From the NCBI GenBank assembly GCA_041676645.1, contig JBAYRO010000038.1, forward strand, positions 1 through 27,041: DNA of 27,041 nt. Direction: 5' to 3'. The position numbers and the translations under genes are program-made. The notes under the pieces were generated by a model. That model was not told where the DNA came from. It ran no database searches and worked only from the letters and a program-made list of their open reading frames with translations. Below are positions 7,153 to 15,136 of this stretch, in pieces (the stretch's first letter is position 1; each line of letters starts with the position of its first letter). The stretch is from JAMLIN01 sp041676645 (lineage in GTDB: Bacteria > Pseudomonadota > Gammaproteobacteria > Burkholderiales > Burkholderiaceae_E).

Positions 7153-8142
7153 TCAGCCTTGCGGATTGGCGGCGAGCCAGCGGACGTAGTGCGCAACCCC
7201 TTCCTCGACGGTGGCGAAGGGCGCCGTGTAGCCGGCCGCCCGCAGGCGGGTCGGATCGCAGCGGGTGAAGCTCTGGTACTTGCCCTTCAGCGCCTCGGGG
7301 AACTCGATGTACTCGAGCAGGCCCGCCGACACCATGCCGGCGAGATCGAGCGGCGCTTCGCCCCGCAGTTCGCGCAGGGTCGCGAGCACGGTGCGGGCGA
7401 TGTCGTTGAAGGGCTGCGCCCGGCCGGTGCCGCAATTGAACACGCCGCGCATCCCCGGGTGATCGAGGCAATGGAGGTTCACGGCCACCACGTCGTCGAC
7501 ATGGACGAAGTCGCGCGACTGCTCGCCCGGACCGTAGCCGTCGTGGGGCCCGAACAGGCGCACACGACCATCGGCGAGGAACTGGTTGTAATTGTGGAAG
7601 GCCACCGACGCCATCCGGCCCTTGTGCGATTCGCGCGGGCCGTAGACATTGAAGTAGCGCAGGCCGACCACCTGGCTCTGGGCCCGCTCGAGGCGCCGTC
7701 GCACGATCTCGTCGAACAGCAGCTTCGAATAGCCGTAGACGTTCAACGGTGATTCGTACTCCGGCGATTCGATGAAATCGCTGCTGCCGCCGTAGACCGC
7801 CGCCGACGAAGCGTAGACGAACGGAATCGCATGCTCGAGGGCATGCTCGAGCAACGACATCGAGTAGCGATAGTTGTTCGCCATCATGTAGCGGCCATCG
7901 CTTTCCATCGTGTCCGAGCATGCGCCCTGGTGAAAGATCGCGCGAACGCCCCGCAGGCTGCCGAGGCGCTCGAGGAACTCCTCCTTGTCGAGGTAGTCCG
8001 CGATGTCCGCGCCGACCAGGTTGCGGAACTTCGCGGCGGTGCGCAGATTGTCGACCGCAAGAATCTCGCGCTCGCCCCGCGCATTTAGCGCCCGCACCAG
8101 GTTCGAGCCGATGAAGCCGGCCGCGCCGGTGACGATGATCAT
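7153..8142 (-). CDS. hldD: ADP-L-glycero-D-manno-heptose 6-epimerase
   Basis: Extended SDR epimerase that converts ADP-D-glycero- to ADP-L-glycero-beta-D-manno-heptose for the LPS inner core. The 329-residue protein starts MIIVTGAAGFIGSNLV (NADP-binding GxxGxxG). It shows the HQGACSDTME segment, the VYASSAAVYGG serine loop and the catalytic pair Y136/K140 in YGYSK. FNVYGPRESHKGRMASV is also typical of HldD. The ATG overlaps the hldA stop as ATGA, implying translational coupling. An in-frame extension upstream to 8244 lies inside hldA and is rejected. Confidence 0.97.
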   Translation of the reverse strand: MIIVTGAAGFIGSNLVRALNARGEREILAVDNLRTAAKFRNLVGADIADYLDKEEFLERLGSLRGVRAIFHQGACSDTMESDGRYMMANNYRYSMSLLEHALEHAIPFVYASSAAVYGGSSDFIESPEYESPLNVYGYSKLLFDEIVRRRLERAQSQVVGLRYFNVYGPRESHKGRMASVAFHNYNQFLADGRVRLFGPHDGYGPGEQSRDFVHVDDVVAVNLHCLDHPGMRGVFNCGTGRAQPFNDIARTVLATLRELRGEAPLDLAGMVSAGLLEYIEFPEALKGKYQSFTRCDPTRLRAAGYTAPFATVEEGVAHYVRWLAANPQG

Positions 8143-9071
8143 GATCCGAACAGCTCCTCTGGACTCACGTCGGCAGTGCCGAGCTTGCCGACCACGATGC
8201 CGCCCGCGGTGTTGGCAAGCCTCACCGCAAGCTCGATCGGACAACCGACCGCCAGCGCGGTCGCCAAGGTCGCGACGACGGTGTCGCCCGCACCGGATAC
8301 ATCGTAGACCTCGCGAGTCCGGGCGGCCACATGATGACTGCTGCCATCGCGGGAAAACAGCGACATGCCCTCCTCGGAACGCGTCAGCAGGAGCGAATCG
8401 ATATCGAGCCGCTCGCGCAGCGCATGCGCCTTCGCCGCGAGATCCTCCTCGCCGTGCCAGCCGCCGACCACCGCGCGCAGTTCGGCCCGGTTGGGCGTGA
8501 GCACCGAGGCGCCGCGATAGCGATCGAAGTCCTCGCCCTTGGGATCGACCACCACCGCCCGGCCCGCCTCGCGAGCCATCGCGAGCATCCGGTCGACCTG
8601 GGCGAGCCCGCCCTTGCCGTAGTCGGACAGGACCATGACGTCGCAGTCGCCGACCGCCCCGCGCACCGCTTCGAGCTTGCTGGCGAGCGCTTCGGGCGCA
8701 GGGGTTTCCTCAAAATCGATGCGCAGCAACTGCTGCTGGCGGCCGATCACGCGCAGCTTGATCGTGGTCGGCAGGCGGGCATCGCGCGCCAGCCGTGTCT
8801 GCACGCCGAGTCCGCGCGCCATGCGCTCGAGCAGGTCGCCGGGCTCGTCCTTGCCGACGATCGCGACCAGGGTGGCCCGGGCGCCGAGCGAGGCGACGTT
8901 GCGCGCCACGTTGGCCGCGCCGCCCAGGCGCTCCTCGAACTGGCGCACGCGCACCACCGGCACCGGCGCCTCCGGAGAGATGCGATCGACGTCTCCGAAC
9001 CAGTAGCGATCGAGCATCGCATCGCCGACCACGAGGATCCGCGCCGGGCTGAAATCCACTCGTTCAGTCAC
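8139..9071 (-). CDS. hldA: D-glycero-beta-D-manno-heptose-7-phosphate kinase (monofunctional)
   Basis: PfkB-family sugar kinase that makes heptose 1,7-bisphosphate for LPS core synthesis. The 310 residues equal only the kinase half of the 477-residue enterobacterial HldE; the C-terminal nucleotidyltransferase domain is absent and must be encoded elsewhere (hldC/rfaE2), as is common in betaproteobacteria. Motifs are VGDAMLDRYWFGDVDRISPE at the N-terminus, GGAANVARN (50-58, PfkB signature 1) and DVSGAGDT (257-264, signature 2, catalytic D263). The start is a GTG at 9071 with a strong GGGGAGGG ribosome-binding site; it overlaps the lapB stop by 8 bp. A longer in-frame ATG frame inside lapB is rejected because the family N-terminus begins here. 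Confidence 0.95.
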   Translation of the reverse strand: MTERVDFSPARILVVGDAMLDRYWFGDVDRISPEAPVPVVRVRQFEERLGGAANVARNVASLGARATLVAIVGKDEPGDLLERMARGLGVQTRLARDARLPTTIKLRVIGRQQQLLRIDFEETPAPEALASKLEAVRGAVGDCDVMVLSDYGKGGLAQVDRMLAMAREAGRAVVVDPKGEDFDRYRGASVLTPNRAELRAVVGGWHGEEDLAAKAHALRERLDIDSLLLTRSEEGMSLFSRDGSSHHVAARTREVYDVSGAGDTVVATLATALAVGCPIELAVRLANTAGGIVVGKLGTADVSPEELFGS

Positions 9072-10239
9072 CGATGCCCTCCCCACGGCGAGGCGCATAG
9101 CTGTCCCAGTGGCTGCAACCCGGGCATTGCCAGTAGTAGGTGCGCGCCTTGAATCCGCAATAGGAGCAGAGGTAGCGTCCGAGGCGATCGGCCTGGTCCT
9201 TGGCGAGCGAACGGATGAGATCGTCGCGGGCGCGTTCACGCGGATTGCGGCCATCGGCGCCGGCCGCGAGCAGGGTTTCGAGCGCGAGCAGCGAAGGCCA
9301 GTCCCGCAGGATGCCCTCGGCCCATTCCACCGCGGCATCGACGCCATCGCGCCCCAGGCGCGCATCGAACACCGCCCGGAACACATCGATCGAAGGCGCG
9401 CTCGCCCCGATCGCCTCGAGTTGCGCCAGGCCCTCGTCGAGCCTGCCGGTACGCCGCGACGCCTCGAGCCAGGAAACCGCGATCAGGGAAGCATGCGCCG
9501 GGCTGAGCTCGAGCATCCGCTCCCAGGCTGCCAGCGCCTGCTCGGGCTTGTCGCCGCGCATGGCGAGCTCACCGCGCATCAGCCATGGCCGGGGATGCGA
9601 GGGATCGGCCTCGGTGGCCAGCCCGATCGCTTCCGTGGCCGCCGCCGCGGCATTGTCGCCTTCGGCGGCCAGGGCGGCAGCCGCGCGCTCGCAGTGGAAA
9701 TGGGCCAGCTCGCGCGAGCGGTTCTCGCCGAGGTCGATGCGCAGGTGTTCCGCGATCTCGATCGCCTGCGGCCAGTCCCGCACCATCTGGGCGATCTGCA
9801 GTCGATGGTGCAAGGCAGCCGCCCGGTAGCGCGAACCCTCGAGCCGGTTGAAGGCATCCTCGGCGCGGTCGATCAGGCCCGCCCGCAGATAGTCCTGGCC
9901 GAGTTCGAAGAGCGCATGCTCACGCTGCTCGGCATCGAGATCGCGGCGTTCGATCAGGTTCTGGTGGACCCGGATGGCGCGGTCGGTCTCGCCACGGCGC
10001 CGGAAGAGATTGCCGAGCGCGAAGTGCAGCTCGATCGTCTCGGGGTCGACCTGGACGACGTCGATGAAGGCGTCGATCGCCTTGTCGGGCTGTTCGTTGA
10101 GCAGGAAGTTCAGGCCCCGGAAGTAGGCATCGGGCATGCCGCCGCCGGCGCTCGACTGGCGGGCATCGAATCGCGCCGCGATCCAGCCCAGGATGAAGAA
10201 GAGCGGGATGGCGAGGAGCCACCAGGCGTCGAAGGTCAT
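9064..10239 (-). CDS. lapB: LPS assembly regulator LapB (YciM)
   Basis: Inner-membrane-anchored TPR protein. In E. coli it links LPS synthesis to FtsH-dependent turnover of LpxC. The 391-residue product (E. coli LapB: 389) has an N-terminal transmembrane helix (WWLLAIPLFFILGWIAARF), the conserved YFRGLNFLLNEQPDKAIDAF start of the TPR array, repeated TPR helices to about residue 340, and a C-terminal rubredoxin-type zinc ribbon with two CxxC pairs (CSYC and CPGC). It follows lapA and precedes hldA/hldD, so control and synthesis of LPS are encoded together. The ATG at 10239 starts directly before the membrane helix. Confidence 0.96.
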   Translation of the reverse strand: MTFDAWWLLAIPLFFILGWIAARFDARQSSAGGGMPDAYFRGLNFLLNEQPDKAIDAFIDVVQVDPETIELHFALGNLFRRRGETDRAIRVHQNLIERRDLDAEQREHALFELGQDYLRAGLIDRAEDAFNRLEGSRYRAAALHHRLQIAQMVRDWPQAIEIAEHLRIDLGENRSRELAHFHCERAAAALAAEGDNAAAAATEAIGLATEADPSHPRPWLMRGELAMRGDKPEQALAAWERMLELSPAHASLIAVSWLEASRRTGRLDEGLAQLEAIGASAPSIDVFRAVFDARLGRDGVDAAVEWAEGILRDWPSLLALETLLAAGADGRNPRERARDDLIRSLAKDQADRLGRYLCSYCGFKARTYYWQCPGCSHWDSYAPRRGEGIGD

Positions 10240-10280
10240 GGTTCGGTCGTCCGGCCCGGGCCCGGTCCGCTCATGGGTTC

Positions 10281-10616
10281 CTAGCCGCTGATGCGGGGCG
10301 GGATCGCCGGCGCATCGGGGGGCAGCACATCCGGGGCGGCGGCCGATTCGTTCTCGCGAGCCTCGCGCAGGCGCAGTTCGCGCCGCAGGCGCGCCAGCTC
10401 GCGACGATTGCGAAAGAAGGACGGAAACGCGGCGAGCAGGCCCACGACCGCACCGGCGACGAAGAACAGCAGCAGGAAGATCACCAGCGGCGCCCGCCAC
10501 GCGAAGCCGTCGCCGAAGAGGAAGAAGCGCAGTTCGGTGACCGTCGTGTTCGAGAGCGCGAAGCCGAGCGCGATCAGGAACAGCAACAGATTGAAGATCC
10601 AGGCTACGACGCGCAT
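10281..10616 (-). CDS. lapA: LapA-family (DUF1049) inner-membrane protein
   Basis: A 111-residue protein with two transmembrane helices (about residues 4-21 and 42-64). A basic, helical, probably coiled-coil segment follows (NRRELARLRRELRLREARE), then a short proline-rich tail. LapA pairs with LapB in LPS assembly control in E. coli; the same lapA-lapB order is seen here. The start at 10616 (MRVVAWIFNLLLF) fits the family; an in-frame extension overlaps ihfB and is rejected. Gaps are 32 bp to ihfB and 41 bp to lapB. Confidence 0.93.
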   Translation of the reverse strand: MRVVAWIFNLLLFLIALGFALSNTTVTELRFFLFGDGFAWRAPLVIFLLLFFVAGAVVGLLAAFPSFFRNRRELARLRRELRLREARENESAAAPDVLPPDAPAIPPRISG

Positions 10617-10648
10617 CGTGGGGCTCCGGGCGCAGGCACTGCGAGCAG

Positions 10649-10945
10649 TCAGCGTGGGGATTTCATGCCGGCATCGACCCGCTCGCGAAGGTTCTTGCCA
10701 GGCTTGAAGTGGGGAACCCATTTCTCCGGCACCATCACCTTCTCGCCGGACTTGGGGTTGCGACCGACGCGAGGCGGCCGGTAGGAAAGGGCGAAGCTGC
10801 CGAAACCGCGGATCTCGATGCGATGGCCATCGGACAGGGTCCCGGCCATCGCATCGAGGATGGTACGCACCGCGAACTCGGCATCCTTCGCCACCAACTG
10901 GGGATACCGCTCGGCGAGCCGGGCAATCAGTTCGGACTTCGTCAT
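10649..10945 (-). CDS. ihfB: Integration host factor subunit beta
   Basis: DNA-bending nucleoid protein that forms a heterodimer with IhfA. The 98 residues begin MTKSELIARLAERYP and contain the IHF/HU DNA-arm region GFGSFALSYRPPRVGRNPKSGEKVMVP, with the intercalating proline in GRNPKSG, and end in a short basic tail. It lies just after rpsA, the conserved rpsA-ihfB order. The ribosome-binding sequence AGGGG lies inside a possible hairpin (10953-10968). Confidence 0.97.
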   Translation of the reverse strand: MTKSELIARLAERYPQLVAKDAEFAVRTILDAMAGTLSDGHRIEIRGFGSFALSYRPPRVGRNPKSGEKVMVPEKWVPHFKPGKNLRERVDAGMKSPR

Positions 10946-10952
10946 GGTCGGA

Positions 10953-10968
10953 GCCCCTGTTCCGGGGC
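10953..10968 (-). promoter_or_regulatory. Possible hairpin over the ihfB ribosome-binding site
   Basis: GCCCC and GGGGC arms (10953-10957 and 10964-10968) can pair in the rpsA-ihfB spacer. On the minus strand the AGGGG ribosome-binding site of ihfB lies in this stem, so translation could be damped. Short GC stems are frequent in this genome, so support is weak. Confidence 0.3.
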
Positions 10969-11029
10969 CCTCCCCACTGCGCGCCGGACCTTTCATGTCC
11001 ATGCCTGCCAAGCCTCGCCCGGGGCCGGC

Positions 11030-12751
11030 TTACTGGTCGTCGCCGCTGCTGTCGAGCTTCGCCCGCAACAGCGCACCGAGGTTGGTGGTGCCCGTGGCAG
11101 CGCCGCTCTCGGCCTGCATGCGCTGCAGCGCATCGGCGGTCTCGGCGCTTTCCTTGGCCTTCAGGGAGAGGCTGATCGAGCGGCTCTTGCGATCGACGTT
11201 GATCACCATCGCCTCGATCTCGTCACCTTCCTTGAGGTGGTTGCGGGCATCCTCGACGCGATCGCGCGAGATCTCCGAGGCACGCAGGTAGCCTTCGACA
11301 TCGTTGCCGAGATCGCAGACCGCGCCCTTGGCATCGACCGCGCCGACCCGGACGCGCACCAGCGAACCCTTCTCGTGGGTGGCGGCGTAGTTGTTGAACG
11401 GATCGCCTTCGAGCTGCTTGATGCCGAGCGAGATACGCTCGCGATCGGTATCGATCGCCAGCACCACCGCCTCGACTTCGTCGCCCTTCTTGAAGTCGCG
11501 AACCGCTTCCTCGCCCTGGGCGTTCCAGGACAGGTCCGAGAGATGGACCAGGCCATCGATGCCACCGGGCAGGCCGACGAACACGCCGAAGTCGGTGATC
11601 GACTTGATGGTGCCCTTGACCTTGTCGCCCTTGCGGTAGTTGTCCGAGAACTCTTCCCAGGGGTTGGGGCGGCACTGCTTCATGCCCAGCGAGATGCGGC
11701 GGCGATCCTCGTCGATGTCGAGCACCATCACCTCGACCTCGTCGTTGAGCGAAACGACCTTGGACGGGTTGACGTTCTTGTTCGTCCAGTCCATCTCGGA
11801 GACGTGGACCAGGCCCTCGATCCCCGGCTCGATCTCGACGAAGGAGCCGTAGTCGGTGATGTTGGTGACCCGGCCGAACATGCGGGTGCCCTGCGGGTAG
11901 CGGCGCGAGATGCCGACCCACGGGTCGTCGCCGAGCTGCTTGACGCCGAGCGAGACGCGCAGGCGCTCCTGGTCGAACTTGAGGACCTTGGCGCTGATTT
12001 CCTGGCCGACCTGGACGACTTCCGAAGGATGGCGCACGCGACGCCACGCCATGTCGGTGATGTGCAGCAGGCCGTCGATACCACCGAGGTCGACGAACGC
12101 GCCGTAGTCGGTGATGTTCTTGACGATGCCGTTGACGATGGCGCCTTCGGCGAGCGTCTCGAGCAGCTTCTGGCGCTCTTCGCCCTGGGACAGCTCGATG
12201 ACCGCGCGACGCGACAGCACCACGTTGTTGCGCTTGCGATCGAGCTTGATGACCTTGAATTCGAGGGTCTTGCCTTCGTACGGCGCAGTGTCCTTGACCG
12301 GACGCATGTCGATCAGCGAACCCGGCAGGAAGGCCCGGATGCCGTTGGTCATGACCGTCAGGCCGCCCTTCACCTTGCCGGTGATCGTGCCTTCGACCAC
12401 TTCGCTCTGGTCGAGCGCCTTCTCGAGCTGCAGCCAGGCGGCCAGCCGCTTGGCGCGATCGCGCGAGAGCCGGGTCTCGCCGTAGCCGTCCTCGAGGGCA
12501 TCGATGGCCACCGAGACGAAATCGCCTTCGCTGACGTCGAGTTCGCCTCTGTCGTTGAGGAACTCCTCGAGGGGGATGAAGCTCTCGGACTTCAGGCCCG
12601 CGTTGACGACGACGTAGTTGTGGTCGACCCGCATGACTTCGGCGGTGATCACCTCACCCGCGCGCATTTCCTGCCGCGAGAGGGATTCCTCGAACATCGC
12701 GGCAAAGCTTTCGGTTTCGTTCGAAGGGACGATGGTTTGGACGTTAGCCAA
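11030..12751 (-). CDS. rpsA: 30S ribosomal protein S1
   Basis: Six-domain S1/OB-fold protein that brings mRNA to the 30S subunit. The 573 residues are close to family length. They include ESFAAMFEESLSRQEMRAGE at the N-terminus, VVVNAGLKSESFIPLEEF in domain 1, the repeated ITDYGAFVDLGGIDGLLHI type of motif in domains 3-5, and a C-terminal S/T/G-rich tail. The chosen start is a TTG at 12751, reading (M)ANVQTIVPSNETESFAAMF. The first ATG in frame would be at the Met of AAMFEESL and would cut off part of the conserved TESFA N-terminus; the ATG upstream lies beyond the likely promoter. GGAAA lies about 8 nt before the TTG. The gene stands between cmk and ihfB, as in most proteobacteria. Confidence 0.95.
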   Translation of the reverse strand: MANVQTIVPSNETESFAAMFEESLSRQEMRAGEVITAEVMRVDHNYVVVNAGLKSESFIPLEEFLNDRGELDVSEGDFVSVAIDALEDGYGETRLSRDRAKRLAAWLQLEKALDQSEVVEGTITGKVKGGLTVMTNGIRAFLPGSLIDMRPVKDTAPYEGKTLEFKVIKLDRKRNNVVLSRRAVIELSQGEERQKLLETLAEGAIVNGIVKNITDYGAFVDLGGIDGLLHITDMAWRRVRHPSEVVQVGQEISAKVLKFDQERLRVSLGVKQLGDDPWVGISRRYPQGTRMFGRVTNITDYGSFVEIEPGIEGLVHVSEMDWTNKNVNPSKVVSLNDEVEVMVLDIDEDRRRISLGMKQCRPNPWEEFSDNYRKGDKVKGTIKSITDFGVFVGLPGGIDGLVHLSDLSWNAQGEEAVRDFKKGDEVEAVVLAIDTDRERISLGIKQLEGDPFNNYAATHEKGSLVRVRVGAVDAKGAVCDLGNDVEGYLRASEISRDRVEDARNHLKEGDEIEAMVINVDRKSRSISLSLKAKESAETADALQRMQAESGAATGTTNLGALLRAKLDSSGDDQ

Positions 12752-12839
12752 TGTTGAAGATTTCCAATGAATGAATACGCACCGGCGAGTCGCTCGTGCC
12801 CGGGCCGCAGGATCGATCCTCTCGACCAGCGGGAGCGGG

Positions 12840-12869
12840 AACGTATCGACGCCACCAGCGGAGTTGCAA
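12840..12869 (-). promoter_or_regulatory. Candidate rpsA promoter
   Basis: Read on the minus strand, TTGCAA (12869-12864) could be a -35 and TACGTT (12845-12840) a -10, 18 bp apart and about 90 bp before the rpsA start. The -10 match is poor, so this is tentative. The 179-bp cmk-rpsA gap is the longest in the superoperon, which suits a separate rpsA promoter. Confidence 0.3.
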
Positions 12870-12870
12870 C

Positions 12871-12887
12871 AAACCCGCAGAAGCGGG
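12871..12887 (-). terminator. Weak intrinsic terminator after cmk
   Basis: Read on the minus strand: CCCGC, loop TTCT, GCGGG, then TTTGTTG. The 5-bp GC stem (12874-12878 with 12883-12887) and T-rich tail resemble a weak terminator or attenuator between cmk and rpsA. A second hairpin (GCCTGC/GCAGGC, 12897-12911) lies just before it in the same direction of transcription. Confidence 0.42.
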
Positions 12888-12930
12888 CACCTGTTCGCCT
12901 GCAACGCAGGCAAAAACTACTGCCTGGCCA

Positions 12931-13611
12931 TCATCGGGCCGATCGGAGCCGGCCGCGAGCCAGTCCGACCACCCGATCGATCACCTCCGCAAGTGAGCTT
13001 TCGGAGGAATCGACGAGCACCGCATCCTCTGCCGCGACCAGCGGAGCCGCCGCTCTTTCGGTGTCGCGGCGATCACGCTCTCGAAGGTCGTGCAAAAGGT
13101 CGGATAGAGTAGCCGAAAAACCCTTTTCGATCAACTGCTTATATCGGCGCTCCGCGCGCACCTCGACGCTTGCCGTGAGGAAGACCTTGAGGACGGCGTC
13201 CGGGAATACCACCGTCCCCATGTCGCGACCATCGGCGACCAGGCCGGGCCAGCGTCGCAGGGCGTGCTGGCGCTCCAGCAGCGCGGAGCGCAAGAGCGCA
13301 TGGCCGGCAATGCGCGAGGCCATCGCGCCGACCTCGGTCGCCCGTATCGCGGCGGCGACATCCTCGCCGGCAAGCCACACACCGCTGCCGTCGAAGGCCA
13401 TCTCCATTTCGCGGGCAAGCCGCGCCAGCGCCCCGGGATCGTCATGGGCGACGCCCGCGCGAATCGCGGCGAGCCCGACGAGCCGATAGAGCGCCCCGGA
13501 ATCGAGGTAATGCCAGCCCAGGCTCGCGGCCACCCCCGCGGAGACCGCGCCCTTGCCCGAAGCGGTCGGACCGTCGATCGTGACGACCGGAGCCGCGGTA
13601 TCGTCGCTCAC
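12931..13611 (-). CDS. cmk: Cytidylate kinase
   Basis: P-loop kinase that phosphorylates CMP and dCMP. The 226-residue product is the usual length. The P-loop is GPTASGKG (14-21). YLDSGALYR, GRDMGTVVFPDA, YKQLIEKG and RDRRDTERAAAPL are standard Cmk segments. The start is GTG at 13611, four bases after the aroA stop, with GGAGG as ribosome-binding site overlapping the aroA end. The frame stays open far upstream inside aroA, but those residues are not Cmk-like. Confidence 0.96.
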   Translation of the reverse strand: MSDDTAAPVVTIDGPTASGKGAVSAGVAASLGWHYLDSGALYRLVGLAAIRAGVAHDDPGALARLAREMEMAFDGSGVWLAGEDVAAAIRATEVGAMASRIAGHALLRSALLERQHALRRWPGLVADGRDMGTVVFPDAVLKVFLTASVEVRAERRYKQLIEKGFSATLSDLLHDLRERDRRDTERAAAPLVAAEDAVLVDSSESSLAEVIDRVVGLARGRLRSAR

Positions 13612-13615
13612 CGGG

Positions 13616-14992
13616 CTAGCCTCCGTCCCGTCCACCCGTGTCGGAAACGGCGGCGCCGGACCGGGCCGCGGGACCGGTCTCCGCGATGGCCAGGCCGGCG
13701 CCTGCCGCAAGCGGGACGAAACCGGGGAACGAGGTGGCAACGTTCTCGGTATCGCCGATCGAGATCGGGCCCGAAGCGCGCAGCGCCGCCATCGCGAAGG
13801 ACATCGCGATCCGGTGGTCGCCATGCGCCTCGACCCGCCCGCCCGAGAAGGCCGCGCCATCGGGTCGGCCTTCGATGAGCATGCCGTCGGCGGTGGGTTC
13901 CGCAGCCACGCCCAGGGCCTGCAGCCCCTCGGCCATGGTCGCGATCCGGTCGGACTCCTTGACCCGCAGTTCGGCCGCGCCGCTGATCCGCGTGCGGCCG
14001 CGCGCGCAGGCCGCCGCGATGAAGAGCGCCGGGAACTCGTCGATCGCGAGCGGCACCAGCGCTTCGGGAACATCGATGCCCGAGAGCGGCGTCGCCCGCA
14101 CCCGCAGGTCGGCGACCGGCTCGCCGCCGACCTCGGATTCGGCGAGCACCGTGATGTCCGCCCCCATCAGCCGGAGGATGTCGATGATGCCGGTGCGCGT
14201 CGGGTTCATGCCGACATGCTCCAGGACCAGGTCGGAACCGGGTGCGATCGAGGCGCCGACCAGGAAGAAGGCCGCCGAGGAGATGTCCGCGGGCACGTCG
14301 ATCTCGCAAGCCGCGAGGCGCTGGCCACCTTCGATGGCAACCCGGGCGCCGTCGCGCTCCAGCGTGACGCCGAAGCCGCCGAGCATTCTCTCGGTATGGT
14401 CGCGGGTCGGCGCGGGCTCCTCGATGACGGTGCGCCCGCGCGCATAGAGGCCCGCGAACAGCAGGGCCGACTTGAGCTGCGCGCTCGCCACCGGCAGTCG
14501 GTACTCGATGCCCTGGAGACCGGCCGCTGGCGAGATCCGGACCGGCGGACAGTCGCCGTCGGTTTCGATGCGGGCTCCCATGCGCGCCAGCGGATCGGCA
14601 ACCCGTCGCATCGGCCTGCGCATCAGGGTCTCGTCGCCCACCAGCTCGCTGCCGAAGGCCTGTCCCGCCAGCAGGCCCATCAGCAGGCGCATGGCGGTAC
14701 CGGCATTGCCGCAATCGAGTGGCGCGCCTGGCGCCCGCAGGCCGTCGCGACCGACACCATGGACGGTGACCCGGCCGTCCTCGGGCCCTTCGATGCGAAC
14801 GCCCATCGCCTGGAACACATTGCGCGTGGACAGGGCATCCGCCCCTTCCAGAAAACCCGAGACGCGCGTGACACCATCGGCGATCGCCCCGAGCATGATG
14901 GCCCGGTGCGAGATCGACTTGTCGCCCGGCACCCGTAGCCGGCCGAGCAGGCGCCCTCCGGGTTCGACTTCGTATCCGCTGTCGCTATGCAT
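13616..14992 (-). CDS. aroA: 3-phosphoshikimate 1-carboxyvinyltransferase (EPSP synthase), class II-like
   Basis: Joins PEP to shikimate 3-phosphate in the shikimate pathway. The 458-residue protein has PGDKSISHR (22-30), LDCGNAGTAMRLL (92-104), RRPM (125-128), SAQLK (170-174), RDHTE (197-201) and NPTR (263-266). The GDK, SAQxK, RxHxE and NxTR motifs define the class II type, and the sequence resembles the AroA half of Pseudomonas TyrA-AroA. Burkholderiales AroA proteins that I know carry class I motifs (GSKSISNR), so this is unusual. The position matching the tolerance-linked Ala100 of class II CP4 EPSPS is Gly98 here. The C-terminal 20 residues are low-complexity. It has its own upstream region, being separated from tyrA by an opposing gene. 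Confidence 0.96.
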   Translation of the reverse strand: MHSDSGYEVEPGGRLLGRLRVPGDKSISHRAIMLGAIADGVTRVSGFLEGADALSTRNVFQAMGVRIEGPEDGRVTVHGVGRDGLRAPGAPLDCGNAGTAMRLLMGLLAGQAFGSELVGDETLMRRPMRRVADPLARMGARIETDGDCPPVRISPAAGLQGIEYRLPVASAQLKSALLFAGLYARGRTVIEEPAPTRDHTERMLGGFGVTLERDGARVAIEGGQRLAACEIDVPADISSAAFFLVGASIAPGSDLVLEHVGMNPTRTGIIDILRLMGADITVLAESEVGGEPVADLRVRATPLSGIDVPEALVPLAIDEFPALFIAAACARGRTRISGAAELRVKESDRIATMAEGLQALGVAAEPTADGMLIEGRPDGAAFSGGRVEAHGDHRIAMSFAMAALRASGPISIGDTENVATSFPGFVPLAAGAGLAIAETGPAARSGAAVSDTGGRDGG

Positions 14993-15005
14993 GTGATCGA
15001 TTTCC

Positions 15006-15027
15006 TCGGCGCTCCCGGGGGCGCCGA
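15006..15027 (-). promoter_or_regulatory. Hairpin in the aroA leader
   Basis: Seven-base arms TCGGCGC (15006-15012) and GCGCCGA (15021-15027) flank a CCC/GGG loop in the 144-bp gap between aroA and the divergent small gene. On the minus strand an AT-rich AAATTTAAT, the only AT-rich patch in the gap and a possible -10 region, directly precedes it. GAGGA follows as the aroA ribosome-binding site. No convincing -35 was found. Confidence 0.4.
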
Positions 15028-15136
15028 ATTAAATTTGCAGGCAAGCGATGAACGGGCTGCTCGCCTGGATGAATGGACCCGCCCCTACACCGATCCGGGT
15101 AGGCGGGAACTCATCGGATTCTAAAGGTGCAGGACG

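Noticed and set aside
10709..12757. Open frame of 682 codons on the plus strand, opposite rpsA and ihfB
   Set aside because: It is antisense to two certain genes and made of His/Asp/Val/Leu-rich sequence typical of the complementary frame of GC-rich genes; no motif or ribosome-binding site was seen.
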